DNA of 64,000 bases from an uncultured Verrucomicrobiota bacterium (GCA_903838675.1 CAILZI010000081.1:54935-118934); one strand, 5' to 3'; counted from the first letter of the stretch, positions 16,680 to 25,660 are shown. Translations and numbers: made by a program. Notes: generated from the letters alone by a model not told the origin.

Positions 16680-18299
16680 CTACTCTCGCGTGTACTGAGC
16701 TGGGTTTTGATCGACTCGATTGAAGTACACATCCAGATCGTAATTCGCTGCTTGCTTAGCGGCTGCGCGATATTTTTTCGCCCGCTCAGCCATGCCTCGC
16801 TGAAGATAGAAGGCATAGATGTAGCACGGCTCGGAGGAACCGGTCACATAGCCTTTTTCCATCGCATCCAGATAGCGATCAAATTTGCCAACACGCAAGT
16901 CATCGGTGGGTTGGGACTGGAGATACTTGAAAAGAATGTTCCAGGCGGTGAAGCACGGAATCTGGCCTCCGCTCCAGTTCTTTGGATCGGGCTTTTGCAC
17001 CACGACTTTGGCGATGGCATCGAGATAAGGGCCTGGATTCTCGATGGCGAGTGTGTTGAGAAAGAGTGGACTGAATTCATCATTCGCAAGGTTGGCTCGT
17101 AAGACCTTTGCAACGGACTCATGCTTTGGCGAGAACGACAGCAGGCTCTCCGACGCGGCACGGCGGACTTTCGTATCTTTGTCGGCCAGCAGTGCGCCGA
17201 GTGTTTCCCCCAGTCCGGTGAGTTGAGCAAAACCAATGGCATAGGCTGCGCTGGTCCGAACTTCAGGACTTGGATCGGTCGCTAGAAGACGCAGACTTTC
17301 GGAGGCAGCAGCGTCAGGAAAATCGGCAAGCACCAATGTAGCGGCAGCCCGCACCGCAGGATCGGTGTCTTTGAGCCAGCCTTGGAATGACTTCCGCAGT
17401 GCGGAATCACGCGAGAGGCCAAGAGAGCGAATGGCAAGGGCGCGTGTGGCGGAGGCAGCCTTGCCATCGGCAATGGCGACCAGTTTGTGAAGATAGAGCT
17501 TGGCACCGAGATTTTTCATCGCTGGATCCAGCTTGCCGAGTCCGTGAATATTTCCTGAACCGACTGTGGCAAGCCAGTACACAGCCATTTCATCTTTCAG
17601 GTATGGATTGTGTGATCCGATCACTTCAATGGCAGGCTGCGCAATTTTAGGGTCATCATTTGTCATCAGCGGAAGCATCAGTTTCAGCACCTCGGTGCGA
17701 TCAAAGTCGTGGGTGGCGTCAAAAGTCTCGGATTCGTCGCTCATTTCATCGAGCTGGCGGATGGCGTAGGTCGCATCTTTGGCGTTGGAGTTCTGGAGCA
17801 GCATCTGGAGTTCGTTCCAAATAGCCTCCTTGACCGTGGCCCTCGCGACGGGCTTGTCATTGGCGCACAGCAAGGAGCCTTGGTCGCTTTTGCCGGTGTG
17901 GGCGGGTGAGATCTGGCGAAAAGCATCTGCTGCTTCGCTTTTTTTGGCGAATACGAGGTAGGTGCGATCTGGCTCGAAGTGATAGAACTGAGGCTGATAG
18001 GACATCATCGTCGCCGGCTTGCGACTGTCATCGTAATGCCGGAAGCGAAGTGTCGTGGCATGGTGCGCACCTTTGAGGATACTACAGATTTTGAACTCCG
18101 TTTCCCATGCTTCATAGCCATTGACCGGTTTGAACCAATCATCCTGTACAGGTTTGCGGGAGACGGCAGTCGCCTTGAAAATGATGTCTGCTTCATCCAC
18201 CAGCTTCTCCAGGCTCAAAGGCGGCCCGACCATATAGGCCATTGCGGGGCTGTTCAAAATGAGCATGCCGAAGGCGATGAATGTGAGGGCTTGTTTCAT
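16680..18299 (-). CDS. Secreted HEAT-repeat domain protein
   Basis: 539 residues with a signal peptide (ALTFIAFGMLILNSPAMA). Residues about 25-190 form an unrecognised N-terminal domain, beginning GPPLSLEKLVDEADIIFKAT, a phrase common in secreted verrucomicrobial proteins. From about residue 200 to 420 there are HEAT-like helical pairs (DTDPAVRAAATLVLADF, DPSPEVRTSAAYAIGF, DKDTKVRRAASESLLSF). The C-terminal 100 residues are helical with YIYAFYLQRGMAERAKKY. HEAT arrays act as protein-interaction scaffolds. The gene is transcribed against its neighbours and has a 170-base divergent region upstream. Confidence 0.8.
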   Translation of the reverse strand: MKQALTFIAFGMLILNSPAMAYMVGPPLSLEKLVDEADIIFKATAVSRKPVQDDWFKPVNGYEAWETEFKICSILKGAHHATTLRFRHYDDSRKPATMMSYQPQFYHFEPDRTYLVFAKKSEAADAFRQISPAHTGKSDQGSLLCANDKPVARATVKEAIWNELQMLLQNSNAKDATYAIRQLDEMSDESETFDATHDFDRTEVLKLMLPLMTNDDPKIAQPAIEVIGSHNPYLKDEMAVYWLATVGSGNIHGLGKLDPAMKNLGAKLYLHKLVAIADGKAASATRALAIRSLGLSRDSALRKSFQGWLKDTDPAVRAAATLVLADFPDAAASESLRLLATDPSPEVRTSAAYAIGFAQLTGLGETLGALLADKDTKVRRAASESLLSFSPKHESVAKVLRANLANDEFSPLFLNTLAIENPGPYLDAIAKVVVQKPDPKNWSGGQIPCFTAWNILFKYLQSQPTDDLRVGKFDRYLDAMEKGYVTGSSEPCYIYAFYLQRGMAERAKKYRAAAKQAANYDLDVYFNRVDQNPAQYTRE

Positions 18300-18469
18300 A
18301 CGATGCCTAAAAAGGGTTGTCCTCTATCAAGGATGACGGGCGGGAAAAGTCGAGTCAATCACGAAGAGTGGAGGTGTCCTCCAAGTCACGAATTTATGGT
18401 CGTCCATCAGTGATCGTACACAGTGAAAGGCAACGGGTTACCGCTTCGTAAGTTTCATCCTTCCAAGAC
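18300..18469. promoter_or_regulatory. Divergent promoter region, HEAT-repeat gene / SGNH-hydrolase fusion
   Basis: 170 bases between two divergent starts. A small perfect stem TGGAGG-tgt-CCTCCA lies at 18369-18383. No convincing sigma-70 promoter pair or gene is visible. The region should hold a promoter for each side. Confidence 0.3.
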
Positions 18470-20149
18470 ATGCGACATTTCATTCTCTCCCTGCTCCTTA
18501 CCGCCACCGCTTTTGCGGCAGAACTTCCCAAAGAACAGCGCATCGTCTTTCTCGGCGACAGCATCACCCAGGGAGGGGGCTACATCGAGATCATTGACGC
18601 CGCCTTGATCGCGCAGCATCCGGAGGTGACCAAAGAGATCATACCGCTCGGTCTCAGCAGTGAGACGGTGAGCGGTTTGAGCGAAGAAGGCCACGCCGGT
18701 GGCAAGTTTCCGCGCCCGGATCTGCACGAACGCCTGGACCGTGTGCTGGAAAAGGCCAAACCAGAACTCGTCTTTGCCTGCTACGGCATGAACGACGGCA
18801 TCTACCTGCCACTCGGCGCGGTGCGGACCAAGGCCTTTCAGGATGGCATGAAGAAGCTGCACGAGAAAGTCACCGCCACAGGCGCGCGGATCGTGCATCT
18901 CACGCCGCCGGTGTTTGATCCGGTACCAATCAAGCAGCGTGTCGTTCCTGGAGATCAAGTGAAGCCGGGTCAGTTTTACCAGGGCTACAATGAAGTGCTC
19001 GACTTTTACAGCGACTGGTTGCTCGACATGCGCCAGAAGGGCTGGGAGGTGCTGGACATTCACGGCCCGATGAACGCCGCCATCGCTGAAAAGCGGAAGG
19101 CAGTCCCCGAATTCACCTTCTCCAAAGACGGCGTGCATCCCGGACCTGAAGGCCATCTGCTCATGGCGCATGCCGTGCTGGATGCCTGGGGTCTCAAGGT
19201 GAAGCCTGACGGCACGCCGGATCATCCCAATGGTGCAGCGATTCTCGCCCTTGTGAAAAAGAAGCACGCCATCCTGCGTCCGGCATGGCTGAGCTACGTC
19301 GGGCACAAGCGCCCCGGCAATGCCCCCGGCCTGCCGATTGAGGAAGCCAAGGCGATAGTCGCTGAACTCGATGCCGAGGCCCACAAGCTGGCTAATTCCA
19401 AGGAAATCGTGTTTCCCAATCAAACCGGTGAATGGAACGGCTACCCCAAGCATGAACTCACCATCGCGGGGAAATCCGTGACGGTCGTCGCGCCGAAAAC
19501 TGCCGCAGCAGGTCGCCCTTGGGTCTGGCATGGCGAGTTCTTCGGCCACAAGCCTGCTCCCGACATCGCCCTGCTCGGCAAAGGCTTCCACATCGTGTAT
19601 ATGAAGATCAACAACATGCTCGGCTGCCCTGATGCTGTGAAGCTGTGGGACGAGTGCTACGCCGAACTCACCACAAAGTATGGCCTGAGCACCAAGCCCT
19701 CCCTTGTCGGACTCAGCCGCGGTGGTTTGTACTGCTACAACTGGGCCATCGCGAATCCCTCCAAAGTCTCCTGCATCTATGGCGATGCGCCGGTGTGTGA
19801 CTTCAAAAGCTGGCCCGGCGGCAAGGGCAAAGGCAAGGGTGATCCGACAAACTGGGGCTTTGTGCTCAAGCTCTGGGGCTTCAAAGATGAGGCTGAAGCC
19901 CTCGCCTACAAAGGCAATCCTGTGGACAACCTCGCGCCACTGGCCCAGAACCATGTGCCCCTCCTCCACGTCTTTGGCGATGCCGACGATGTGGTTCCTT
20001 GGGACGAAAACACCGGTTTGATCGAAACACGTTACAAGGAGCTCGGCGGCAACATCACTCTGATTCGCAAGCCCGGTGTGGGCCATCATCCGCACGGGCT
20101 TGATGACTCGACACCGATCATCGAATTCATCGCAAAGAACGCCAAGTAA
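18470..20149 (+). CDS. SGNH/GDSL esterase fused to a second alpha/beta hydrolase
   Basis: 559-residue secreted two-domain protein; signal peptide at residues 1-16. The first domain (about 20-250) is an SGNH hydrolase with IVFLGDSITQGGG (Ser31), CYGMNDG as the GxND block, and DGVHPGPEGH (Asp220, His223). After a helical linker (about 255-310), the second domain (about 320-559) is an alpha/beta hydrolase with VGLSRGGLYCYN (nucleophile Ser416), an acid in VFGDADDVVPWDE, and His in GVGHHPHG. Both triads look intact. Together they could remove two different ester groups, for example acetyl and another acyl, from one polysaccharide. A hairpin terminator follows the stop. Confidence 0.85.
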   Translation: MRHFILSLLLTATAFAAELPKEQRIVFLGDSITQGGGYIEIIDAALIAQHPEVTKEIIPLGLSSETVSGLSEEGHAGGKFPRPDLHERLDRVLEKAKPELVFACYGMNDGIYLPLGAVRTKAFQDGMKKLHEKVTATGARIVHLTPPVFDPVPIKQRVVPGDQVKPGQFYQGYNEVLDFYSDWLLDMRQKGWEVLDIHGPMNAAIAEKRKAVPEFTFSKDGVHPGPEGHLLMAHAVLDAWGLKVKPDGTPDHPNGAAILALVKKKHAILRPAWLSYVGHKRPGNAPGLPIEEAKAIVAELDAEAHKLANSKEIVFPNQTGEWNGYPKHELTIAGKSVTVVAPKTAAAGRPWVWHGEFFGHKPAPDIALLGKGFHIVYMKINNMLGCPDAVKLWDECYAELTTKYGLSTKPSLVGLSRGGLYCYNWAIANPSKVSCIYGDAPVCDFKSWPGGKGKGKGDPTNWGFVLKLWGFKDEAEALAYKGNPVDNLAPLAQNHVPLLHVFGDADDVVPWDENTGLIETRYKELGGNITLIRKPGVGHHPHGLDDSTPIIEFIAKNAK

Positions 20150-20154
20150 AGCGA

Positions 20155-20174
20155 TGCAGGCACTCTTGCCTGCA
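20155..20174 (+). terminator. Hairpin terminator after the esterase fusion gene
   Basis: TGCAGGCA-ctct-TGCCTGCA forms a perfect eight-base stem with a four-base loop, starting five bases after the TAA stop and followed by an AT-rich tail (ATATTCTT). It fits an intrinsic terminator with a short U-tract and separates this gene from the sigma-factor operon. Confidence 0.6.
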
Positions 20175-20190
20175 ATATTCTTCCGGAAGC

Positions 20191-20216
20191 TGTAACCGCT
20201 CGATATCCTGCCCGTA
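20191..20216 (+). promoter_or_regulatory. Candidate ECF-type promoter for the sigma-factor operon
   Basis: TGTAACC (20191-20197) contains the AAC core common to ECF -35 elements. CGTA (20213-20216) lies 15 bases downstream and resembles ECF -10 elements of the CGTC/CGTA type. The ATG of the sigma gene is 40 bases further. ECF operons are often self-controlled, so this is a reasonable autoregulatory promoter, but the match is short and unverified. Confidence 0.35.
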
Positions 20217-20256
20217 GAAGCCGGGAAAGGATGTGTCATCGTGATTCCCAGCTTCC

Positions 20257-20844
20257 ATGATTTTGACCGACAGCGAATCCCGTGCCTGCATGGCAGCGTG
20301 GCTGCGATGCAGCGACGAGGGCGCGGCACGGACGCTCGTGGAGGCGTTCTATCCTTTCGTGGCCAGCTTGATTCGTCGCCACGTCGCGGATGCGGGCTGC
20401 GTGGAGGATCTGGCGCAGCAGACCTTCGCGCGTTGTTTTGCGAAAGCCGCGCAGTGGGATACGTCAAAGCCACTGGAACCGTGGCTGGCGCGCATCACGA
20501 TCAATCAGTGCCGCGATCACTATCGTGCACGGCGCATCCGGCCCGAACTGCGATGGAGCGATCTCACCGAAGGGGAGCAGGAGGCCATGCAGGCCACTTT
20601 GACTGCTGCAGAGCCGAGATCGGAAACCCTGAACGACGAATCACGCTCGCTCATGCTGCGCCTGCTGGACACGCTGAGCGCGGACGACCGCATGGTGCTC
20701 AGTCTGCTGCATCTCGATGGCAAATCGACCGACGCAATCGCCACGCTTACCGGCTGGAGCCGCACGCTGGTTAAAGTGCGTGCCTTTCGCGCCCGCCGCA
20801 AACTGCGCACGGCCTTTGAACAACTTGAAGCATCCCACCCATGA
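20257..20844 (+). CDS. ECF-type RNA polymerase sigma factor
   Basis: 195 residues. The sigma-2 region is at about residues 25-90 (FYPFVASLIRRHVADAG, VEDLAQQTFARCF, PWLARITINQCRDHYRARR). The sigma-4 region is at about 130-185 (LDTLSADDRMVLSLLHLDG, DAIATLTGWSRTLVKVRAFR). There is no extracytoplasmic or C-terminal extension. Its stop overlaps the next start (ATGA), and three more genes follow in the same way, ending in a diheme cytochrome protein. The usual partner, a membrane anti-sigma factor, is expected just downstream, and a small single-span protein is found there. The regulon likely includes its own operon. Confidence 0.93.
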   Translation: MILTDSESRACMAAWLRCSDEGAARTLVEAFYPFVASLIRRHVADAGCVEDLAQQTFARCFAKAAQWDTSKPLEPWLARITINQCRDHYRARRIRPELRWSDLTEGEQEAMQATLTAAEPRSETLNDESRSLMLRLLDTLSADDRMVLSLLHLDGKSTDAIATLTGWSRTLVKVRAFRARRKLRTAFEQLEASHP

Positions 20845-21119
20845 ACGAAAACGACCAACGTCTCGAACAACTCGCCGCCCGCGCTCGAAACGCGACTGCA
20901 CCTCCGCCCGCTGAGGCGCCTTTAGGATTTGCGACCCGCGCCATCGCATCCTCTCGTGCGATGACTGACACCTCCGCACTGTGGACACGGTTTTCACTCG
21001 CCGCACTGCCAGTGGCCACGGTGGCGACTGCCGCCTGCCTCTGGTGGTCAGCCGGCGCCATGAGCGCTGATGTGCATGATCTCGCGCAGGTCTTCATTCA
21101 AACACCCCTTTTCCCATGA
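20841..21119 (+). CDS. Small single-span membrane protein, candidate anti-sigma factor
   Basis: 92 residues, overlapping the sigma gene by four bases. The N-terminal 50 residues are hydrophilic and should be cytoplasmic (NDQRLEQLAARARNATAPPP). One transmembrane helix follows at about 50-68 (FSLAALPVATVATAACLWW), with a short outer tail. This topology and position match anti-sigma factors, but the N-terminus lacks the zinc-binding HxxxCxxC of ZAS anti-sigma proteins, and no family is recognised. Function inferred from position only. Confidence 0.6.
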   Translation: MNENDQRLEQLAARARNATAPPPAEAPLGFATRAIASSRAMTDTSALWTRFSLAALPVATVATAACLWWSAGAMSADVHDLAQVFIQTPLFP

Positions 21120-21484
21120 AAAAGTTCTATATCATCTGTTCCCTCATTGGCCTGTTCATCCTTGGCGCTTTGTTTGGAATCGGGCTCGCGCTTCCTTTCG
21201 CCAAGAAACTCATCAGCGAGGATCACTTCGTCCGGCAGCGCATGGCCGAAGAGGTGAAACGCCTCAAGCTCACGCCAGAACAGGTGGAGAAATCAAAACC
21301 GATCTACGACCAGCTCAGACAAGACCTCGGAAAGATCAAAGCCGACACCCTGACGGCCATTGCCCAGGCTTCGATCCGTCAGTCCACCGAACTGGCCGGA
21401 TTGCTCACGCCCGATCAGATCGAGGAGTTCAAGAAGCTCGGTGATGAGCGCCAGATAAAATTCGAAAAATTCATGAAGCCATGA
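21116..21484 (+). CDS. Membrane-anchored LTxxQ-like (CpxP/Spy-type) periplasmic protein
   Basis: 122 residues. One N-terminal membrane helix (YIICSLIGLFILGALFGIGL) is followed by an all-helical domain with two LTP-x-Q motifs: LKLTPEQVEKSKPIYDQ and LLTPDQIEEFKKLGD. This pattern resembles CpxP/Spy/heavy-metal-resistance helical hairpins that sense or chaperone in the periplasm. Overlaps both neighbours by ATGA. Together with the preceding protein it may transmit an envelope signal to the sigma factor. Family assignment is by pattern and not certain. Confidence 0.6.
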   Translation: MKKFYIICSLIGLFILGALFGIGLALPFAKKLISEDHFVRQRMAEEVKRLKLTPEQVEKSKPIYDQLRQDLGKIKADTLTAIAQASIRQSTELAGLLTPDQIEEFKKLGDERQIKFEKFMKP

Positions 21485-24297
21485 AAATTCGCCCACTCCT
21501 CCTGCTCTCGGTCATTCTCGTTTCGGCAGCGGCCCAGGATGCCGGTCTGCAACAGAAACTCGAGAAGGGCTTCACCACCTTTGATCAGGACCATGATTCA
21601 GCCCTCAGTGCCGCTGAGTTCAACACTTTGGGCGAATACTCGCCGAAGCTGAAGGGCAAGCCGCAGGTCGTCGATTACCTGTTTCACACTCTCGACGCGA
21701 ATCGAGACGGCAAGCTCTCGCATGACGAGTACATGAACATTGCGGCGATCAGCGGCGGTGCGAAACCTTCTCCTGAGAAACCTGCAATCATCGAAACCAA
21801 AAGCAGCACGGAACAGATCGCGTTTTTCGAGAAGAAGATCCGTCCCGTGCTCGCCGAGAAATGCTACAAATGTCATGCGGAGGATTCAGAAAAAATCAAA
21901 GGCGGCTTCGTGCTTGATAGCCGCGAGGGCATTCGCCGTGGCGGCGACAGCGGCCCAGGCGTCGTGCCAGGGGATCTCATGAAGAGTCTCGTCATCGAGT
22001 CTCTCCATTACACCAACAAGGACATGCAGATGCCCCCGGAAAAAAGTGGCGGCAAGCTGCCGGATTCAGTCATCGCTGATTTCGAGCAGTGGGTGCGCAT
22101 GGGCGCGCCTGATCCGCGTGAGGGCAAGGCCAGCATGGTGAAATCCGAGTGGGACACTGAGAAGGCGAAGAATCACTGGGCCTATCAGCCGGTGAAACAG
22201 GCTGCCGTGCCTTCTGTGAAGGACGGCACGTGGCCAAGGATCGACATGGATCGTTTCATCCTCGCTGGATTGGATGCCAAGGGCATCAAACCCGTGGGCG
22301 ATGCGCAGCCTGAGGTTCTGCTGCGGCGCGTTTGCTTTGATCTGACCGGCCTGCCGCCAACACCGGAGCAGGTGGACTACTTTCTGGCGACTCATGATTC
22401 GCAGGCCTTCGAAAAGATCGTCGATGAACTGCTCAACTCACCGCGCTTTGGCGAGCGCTGGGGTCGTCATTGGCTGGATGTGGCGCGCTACGCGGAATCC
22501 ACCGGCAAGGACGTGAACTGCCTGCTTCCCCATGCGTGGCGTTACCGCGATTACGTCATCGAATCCTTTAACAAGGACAAGCCCTTCAACGAATTCATCC
22601 GCGAGCAGATCGCCGGTGATCTGATGCAGGCGAAAGACAGCCGCGACCGTGCCTTGAAGCAGATTGCGACAGGGTTCCTCGCCATCGGATCGCGCAGTCT
22701 CAATGAGCGCAGTCCGAAGCAGTATGCGCTCGACACCGCCGATGAGCAGATCGACGCCATGTCCCAGGCCGTGCTCGGCCTCACCGTTGCCTGCGCTCGC
22801 TGCCATGATCACAAGTTCGATCCCATCCCGCAGACTGACTATTATGCACTCGCGGGCATCTTCCTCAGCACGGAGACTTTGTACGGTACGGCGCCCAATT
22901 TTCAAAATCTCAAGTCCTCACCGCTCATCGATCTGCCCACCGACTGCGGTCTGCCACGCATGCCCTTGATGCTCACAGCGGAACGCCGCGCGGAGGTCGA
23001 AAAGGATCTCACGAAAACCGAACGCTATGGAACGATGCAGTTTTATGCCACTGCCGCGAAGGGGTTGTTCACAGGCAAAGGCTTCAACGTGAACAACGAT
23101 CCGCAAAAGCTGGTCATGTTCGTCGGCATCAATGCGAAGATCGGTGAGTGTAAAACGGAACTCGCCTCCTACGACAGCGAAGGCCGTCAAAAACTGCTCG
23201 CGATGGGCGTGCGTGATTATCCTGCCACTCTCTCAGCCGGGCCACCCACCAAGCCGAAATCGGTGGAGGAGACCTTTCAAATGATCGCGGGTCGTCCCGC
23301 ACAGTTCAGTTCGATCAATGACAGTCCGCTCTTTGCCCGTGGGGATGTCGAAAAGCCCGGTGCCAAAGTGCCGCGTGGGTTTGTTAGTGTGATCCCTTCG
23401 AAAGCGCCAGCCATTCCATCGAGAGAGAGTGGCCGCCGCGAACTGGCCGACTGGCTCGTGGCTGACACCAACCCGCTCACCACGCGTGTGTTTGCCAATC
23501 GTGTATGGCACTGGCTGTTTGGCCAGGGAATCGTAACCACAGTCGATAACTTTGGCACCATGGGCCAGCCGCCGTCCAATCCGGCGCTGCTCGATCATCT
23601 TGCCCTGAGGCTGCAAAGCGGCGGCTGGTCTGTGAAGTCGCTCATCAAGGAAATCGTCATGAGCCATGCCTATCAACTGGCCGCCACGCATGACGCGAGG
23701 AACTTCGAGGCTGATCCTGAAAACACACTCGTCTGGCGCATGACTCCGCGCCGCCTCGACGCCGAATGCATTCGCGATGCGATGCTGGCCGTCAGCGGCG
23801 GTCTGAATATCGAGGTGCCCGTGGGATCTGCCGTCGCCCAGTATGGCGACGGTGCGATTGGAGGCTATCCCATCAAAAGCCTGCGTGCGCCCCTGAGCGA
23901 TGAGCCCTTCCTCACCGCCAGCAGTGATTTTCGCAGCGTCTATCTGCCCGTGCCTCGCAATGCCGTGCCAGATGCCCTCACCGTCTTTGATTTTGCCGAG
24001 CCCAGCGCCGTAAACGGCAGCCGCGAAGTGACCACAGTACCGTCGCAGGCTTTGTATCTGCTGAACAACGACTTCGTCGCCAAACAGGCCAAACGATTCG
24101 CCGATAAACTCCGCCCATTGCCGGAGAACGAGCGTGCTACTGCCGCCTTCAAGCTTGCGTTTGCACGTGCACCCACGGCCAATGAGGCCAAGGCCGCACA
24201 ACGCTTCTTTGCCGACTACCCGAGGCTCGACAGCGACGTGCTGACGAGTTTCTGCCGTGCCCTGCTCGGCAGTGCTGAATTCCGCTCCATTGACTGA
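21481..24297 (+). CDS. EF-hand + PSCyt1 + DUF1549 + DUF1553 secreted diheme protein
   Basis: 938 residues with a signal peptide (LLLLSVILVSAAA). Two EF-hand loops open the mature protein: Asp35-x-Asp37-x-Asp39...Glu46 and Asp72-x-Asn74-x-Asp76-Gly...Glu83. A PSCyt1 domain follows with heme motif Cys128-Tyr-Lys-Cys131-His132 and IKGGFVLDSREGIRRGGDSG. DUF1549 (about 250-450) ends in a second heme motif, Cys438-Ala-Arg-Cys441-His442 (CARCHDHKFDPI). DUF1553 (about 640-930) carries TRVFANRVWHWLFGQGIV. Family knowledge: this architecture marks Planctomycetes and Verrucomicrobia; its reaction is not established. It is coupled upstream to the sigma module and precedes a DUF1501 gene by four bases. 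Confidence 0.92.
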   Translation: MKIRPLLLLSVILVSAAAQDAGLQQKLEKGFTTFDQDHDSALSAAEFNTLGEYSPKLKGKPQVVDYLFHTLDANRDGKLSHDEYMNIAAISGGAKPSPEKPAIIETKSSTEQIAFFEKKIRPVLAEKCYKCHAEDSEKIKGGFVLDSREGIRRGGDSGPGVVPGDLMKSLVIESLHYTNKDMQMPPEKSGGKLPDSVIADFEQWVRMGAPDPREGKASMVKSEWDTEKAKNHWAYQPVKQAAVPSVKDGTWPRIDMDRFILAGLDAKGIKPVGDAQPEVLLRRVCFDLTGLPPTPEQVDYFLATHDSQAFEKIVDELLNSPRFGERWGRHWLDVARYAESTGKDVNCLLPHAWRYRDYVIESFNKDKPFNEFIREQIAGDLMQAKDSRDRALKQIATGFLAIGSRSLNERSPKQYALDTADEQIDAMSQAVLGLTVACARCHDHKFDPIPQTDYYALAGIFLSTETLYGTAPNFQNLKSSPLIDLPTDCGLPRMPLMLTAERRAEVEKDLTKTERYGTMQFYATAAKGLFTGKGFNVNNDPQKLVMFVGINAKIGECKTELASYDSEGRQKLLAMGVRDYPATLSAGPPTKPKSVEETFQMIAGRPAQFSSINDSPLFARGDVEKPGAKVPRGFVSVIPSKAPAIPSRESGRRELADWLVADTNPLTTRVFANRVWHWLFGQGIVTTVDNFGTMGQPPSNPALLDHLALRLQSGGWSVKSLIKEIVMSHAYQLAATHDARNFEADPENTLVWRMTPRRLDAECIRDAMLAVSGGLNIEVPVGSAVAQYGDGAIGGYPIKSLRAPLSDEPFLTASSDFRSVYLPVPRNAVPDALTVFDFAEPSAVNGSREVTTVPSQALYLLNNDFVAKQAKRFADKLRPLPENERATAAFKLAFARAPTANEAKAAQRFFADYPRLDSDVLTSFCRALLGSAEFRSID

Positions 24298-24301
24298 TGC
24301 C

Positions 24302-25648
24302 ATGAACACTCGACGCGAATTTCTTCAAACCAGCGGTGTGGGCTTCGGCTGGCTCGCTTTTCAAGCACTGGCCCAGGCAGAGGCGGGCGCTCCGCTGGCC
24401 GTCAAGCAGCCGCATTTCAACGCGACGGCCAAACGCGTGATCTTCCTCTGCATGCGCGGTGCGCCATCGCATGTGGACACCTTTGACTACAAGCCTAAGC
24501 TCACAGCGGCATCCGGCAAGGATGGCCGGGCACCGGGCACCAAGCTGCATGGCTCGAAGTGGAGGTTTTCACCTCAGGGCCGGAGCGGGCTGCCCATCAG
24601 CGAATTATTCCCACATCTCTCGAAGCGTGCGGATGACCTGTGCCTCATCAATTCGATGCACACCGAGCTGCCCGCGCATGCGCAGTCGTTTTTGAAGCTG
24701 CACACGGGTAATGCGCAGTTCGTGCGGCCCTCATTGGGGGCCTGGGCGCTCTACGGTCTCGGCACGGTGAATGAAAACTTGCCCGGTTTTGTCACCATTG
24801 CGCCGCCGTCGCTGTTCGGTGGTGCGCAGAACTACGGCAGCGCCTTCCTGCCCGCCATTTATCAGGGCACACGCATCGGCGTCGACGCGCGTCCCATTGC
24901 CAACGCGCAGGTGCGTAACATTGCGCCGCCGGTTGGCAGCATGGCGCAGCGCAAGGAAATCGAGCTCGTGCAGGCCTTGAACCGAGAAAAACTTCAACGA
25001 GATCAGGTCAATCCCGAGGTCGAAGGCGCCATCGAATCCTTCGAACTCGCGTTCAAGATGCAGAGTGAGATGCCGAAAGTGATGGATCTCTCGAAAGAAA
25101 CGAAGCAGACCCTTGCCGCCTACGGCATCGGGGAAGGTAATGCCACGGATGATTTTGGCCGCAAATGCCTGCTGGCACGTCGAATGGTGGAGGCAGGTGT
25201 GCGCTTTGTCGAAGTCACGCACAGTGATTGGGATCATCACTTCAAAATCTCCAAGGACCTGCCAGCGACCTCTGAGGCGGTGGATCAGCCGATTGCCGCG
25301 CTGCTGGCGGATTTGCAATCGCGTGGCCTGCTCAAGGACACACTCGTTGTCTGGTCCGGTGAATTTGGCCGCACTCCGCACGGTCAGGGCGCGGACGGTC
25401 GTGACCACAACAGCAAGGGTTTCACCGCATGGATGGCAGGTGGTGGCGTCAAAGGCGGCATGCGCTATGGCAGCACGGATGATCTTGGTTACGAAGCCGT
25501 GGCGGACAAAATGCACACCCATGACCTCCACGCCACGATCCTGCACCTGCTCGGCCTCGATCACGAGCGGCTGACCTACCGTTACGCCGGCCGGGACTTC
25601 AGGCTCACCGATGTGAAAGGCAGCGTGGCAAAGAAAATCATCGCATAA
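24302..25648 (+). CDS. Tat-exported DUF1501 protein
   Basis: 448 residues. The start at 24302 gives MNTRREFLQTSGVGFGWLAF, a twin-arginine signal; an earlier open frame from 24257 is unlikely. The DUF1501 core includes VIFLCMRGAPSHVDTFDYKP, GAWALYGLGTVNENLPGFV, DTLVVWSGEFGRTPHGQG, and GRDHNSKGFTAWMAGGGVKG. DUF1501 belongs to the alkaline-phosphatase/sulfatase fold group, and the late Asp-His residues are consistent with a metal site. In the first motif the usual MxGGP reads MRGAP. Its gene is the standing partner of DUF1549/1553 proteins and ends the sigma-factor operon. Confidence 0.92.
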   Translation: MNTRREFLQTSGVGFGWLAFQALAQAEAGAPLAVKQPHFNATAKRVIFLCMRGAPSHVDTFDYKPKLTAASGKDGRAPGTKLHGSKWRFSPQGRSGLPISELFPHLSKRADDLCLINSMHTELPAHAQSFLKLHTGNAQFVRPSLGAWALYGLGTVNENLPGFVTIAPPSLFGGAQNYGSAFLPAIYQGTRIGVDARPIANAQVRNIAPPVGSMAQRKEIELVQALNREKLQRDQVNPEVEGAIESFELAFKMQSEMPKVMDLSKETKQTLAAYGIGEGNATDDFGRKCLLARRMVEAGVRFVEVTHSDWDHHFKISKDLPATSEAVDQPIAALLADLQSRGLLKDTLVVWSGEFGRTPHGQGADGRDHNSKGFTAWMAGGGVKGGMRYGSTDDLGYEAVADKMHTHDLHATILHLLGLDHERLTYRYAGRDFRLTDVKGSVAKKIIA

Positions 25649-25660
25649 GAAAGATGGATT

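Noticed and set aside
18455..20473. A 672-codon minus-strand open frame over the esterase fusion
   Set aside because: It mirrors the plus-strand gene with clear catalytic motifs and extends across the terminator and sigma-gene start; no recognisable protein features.
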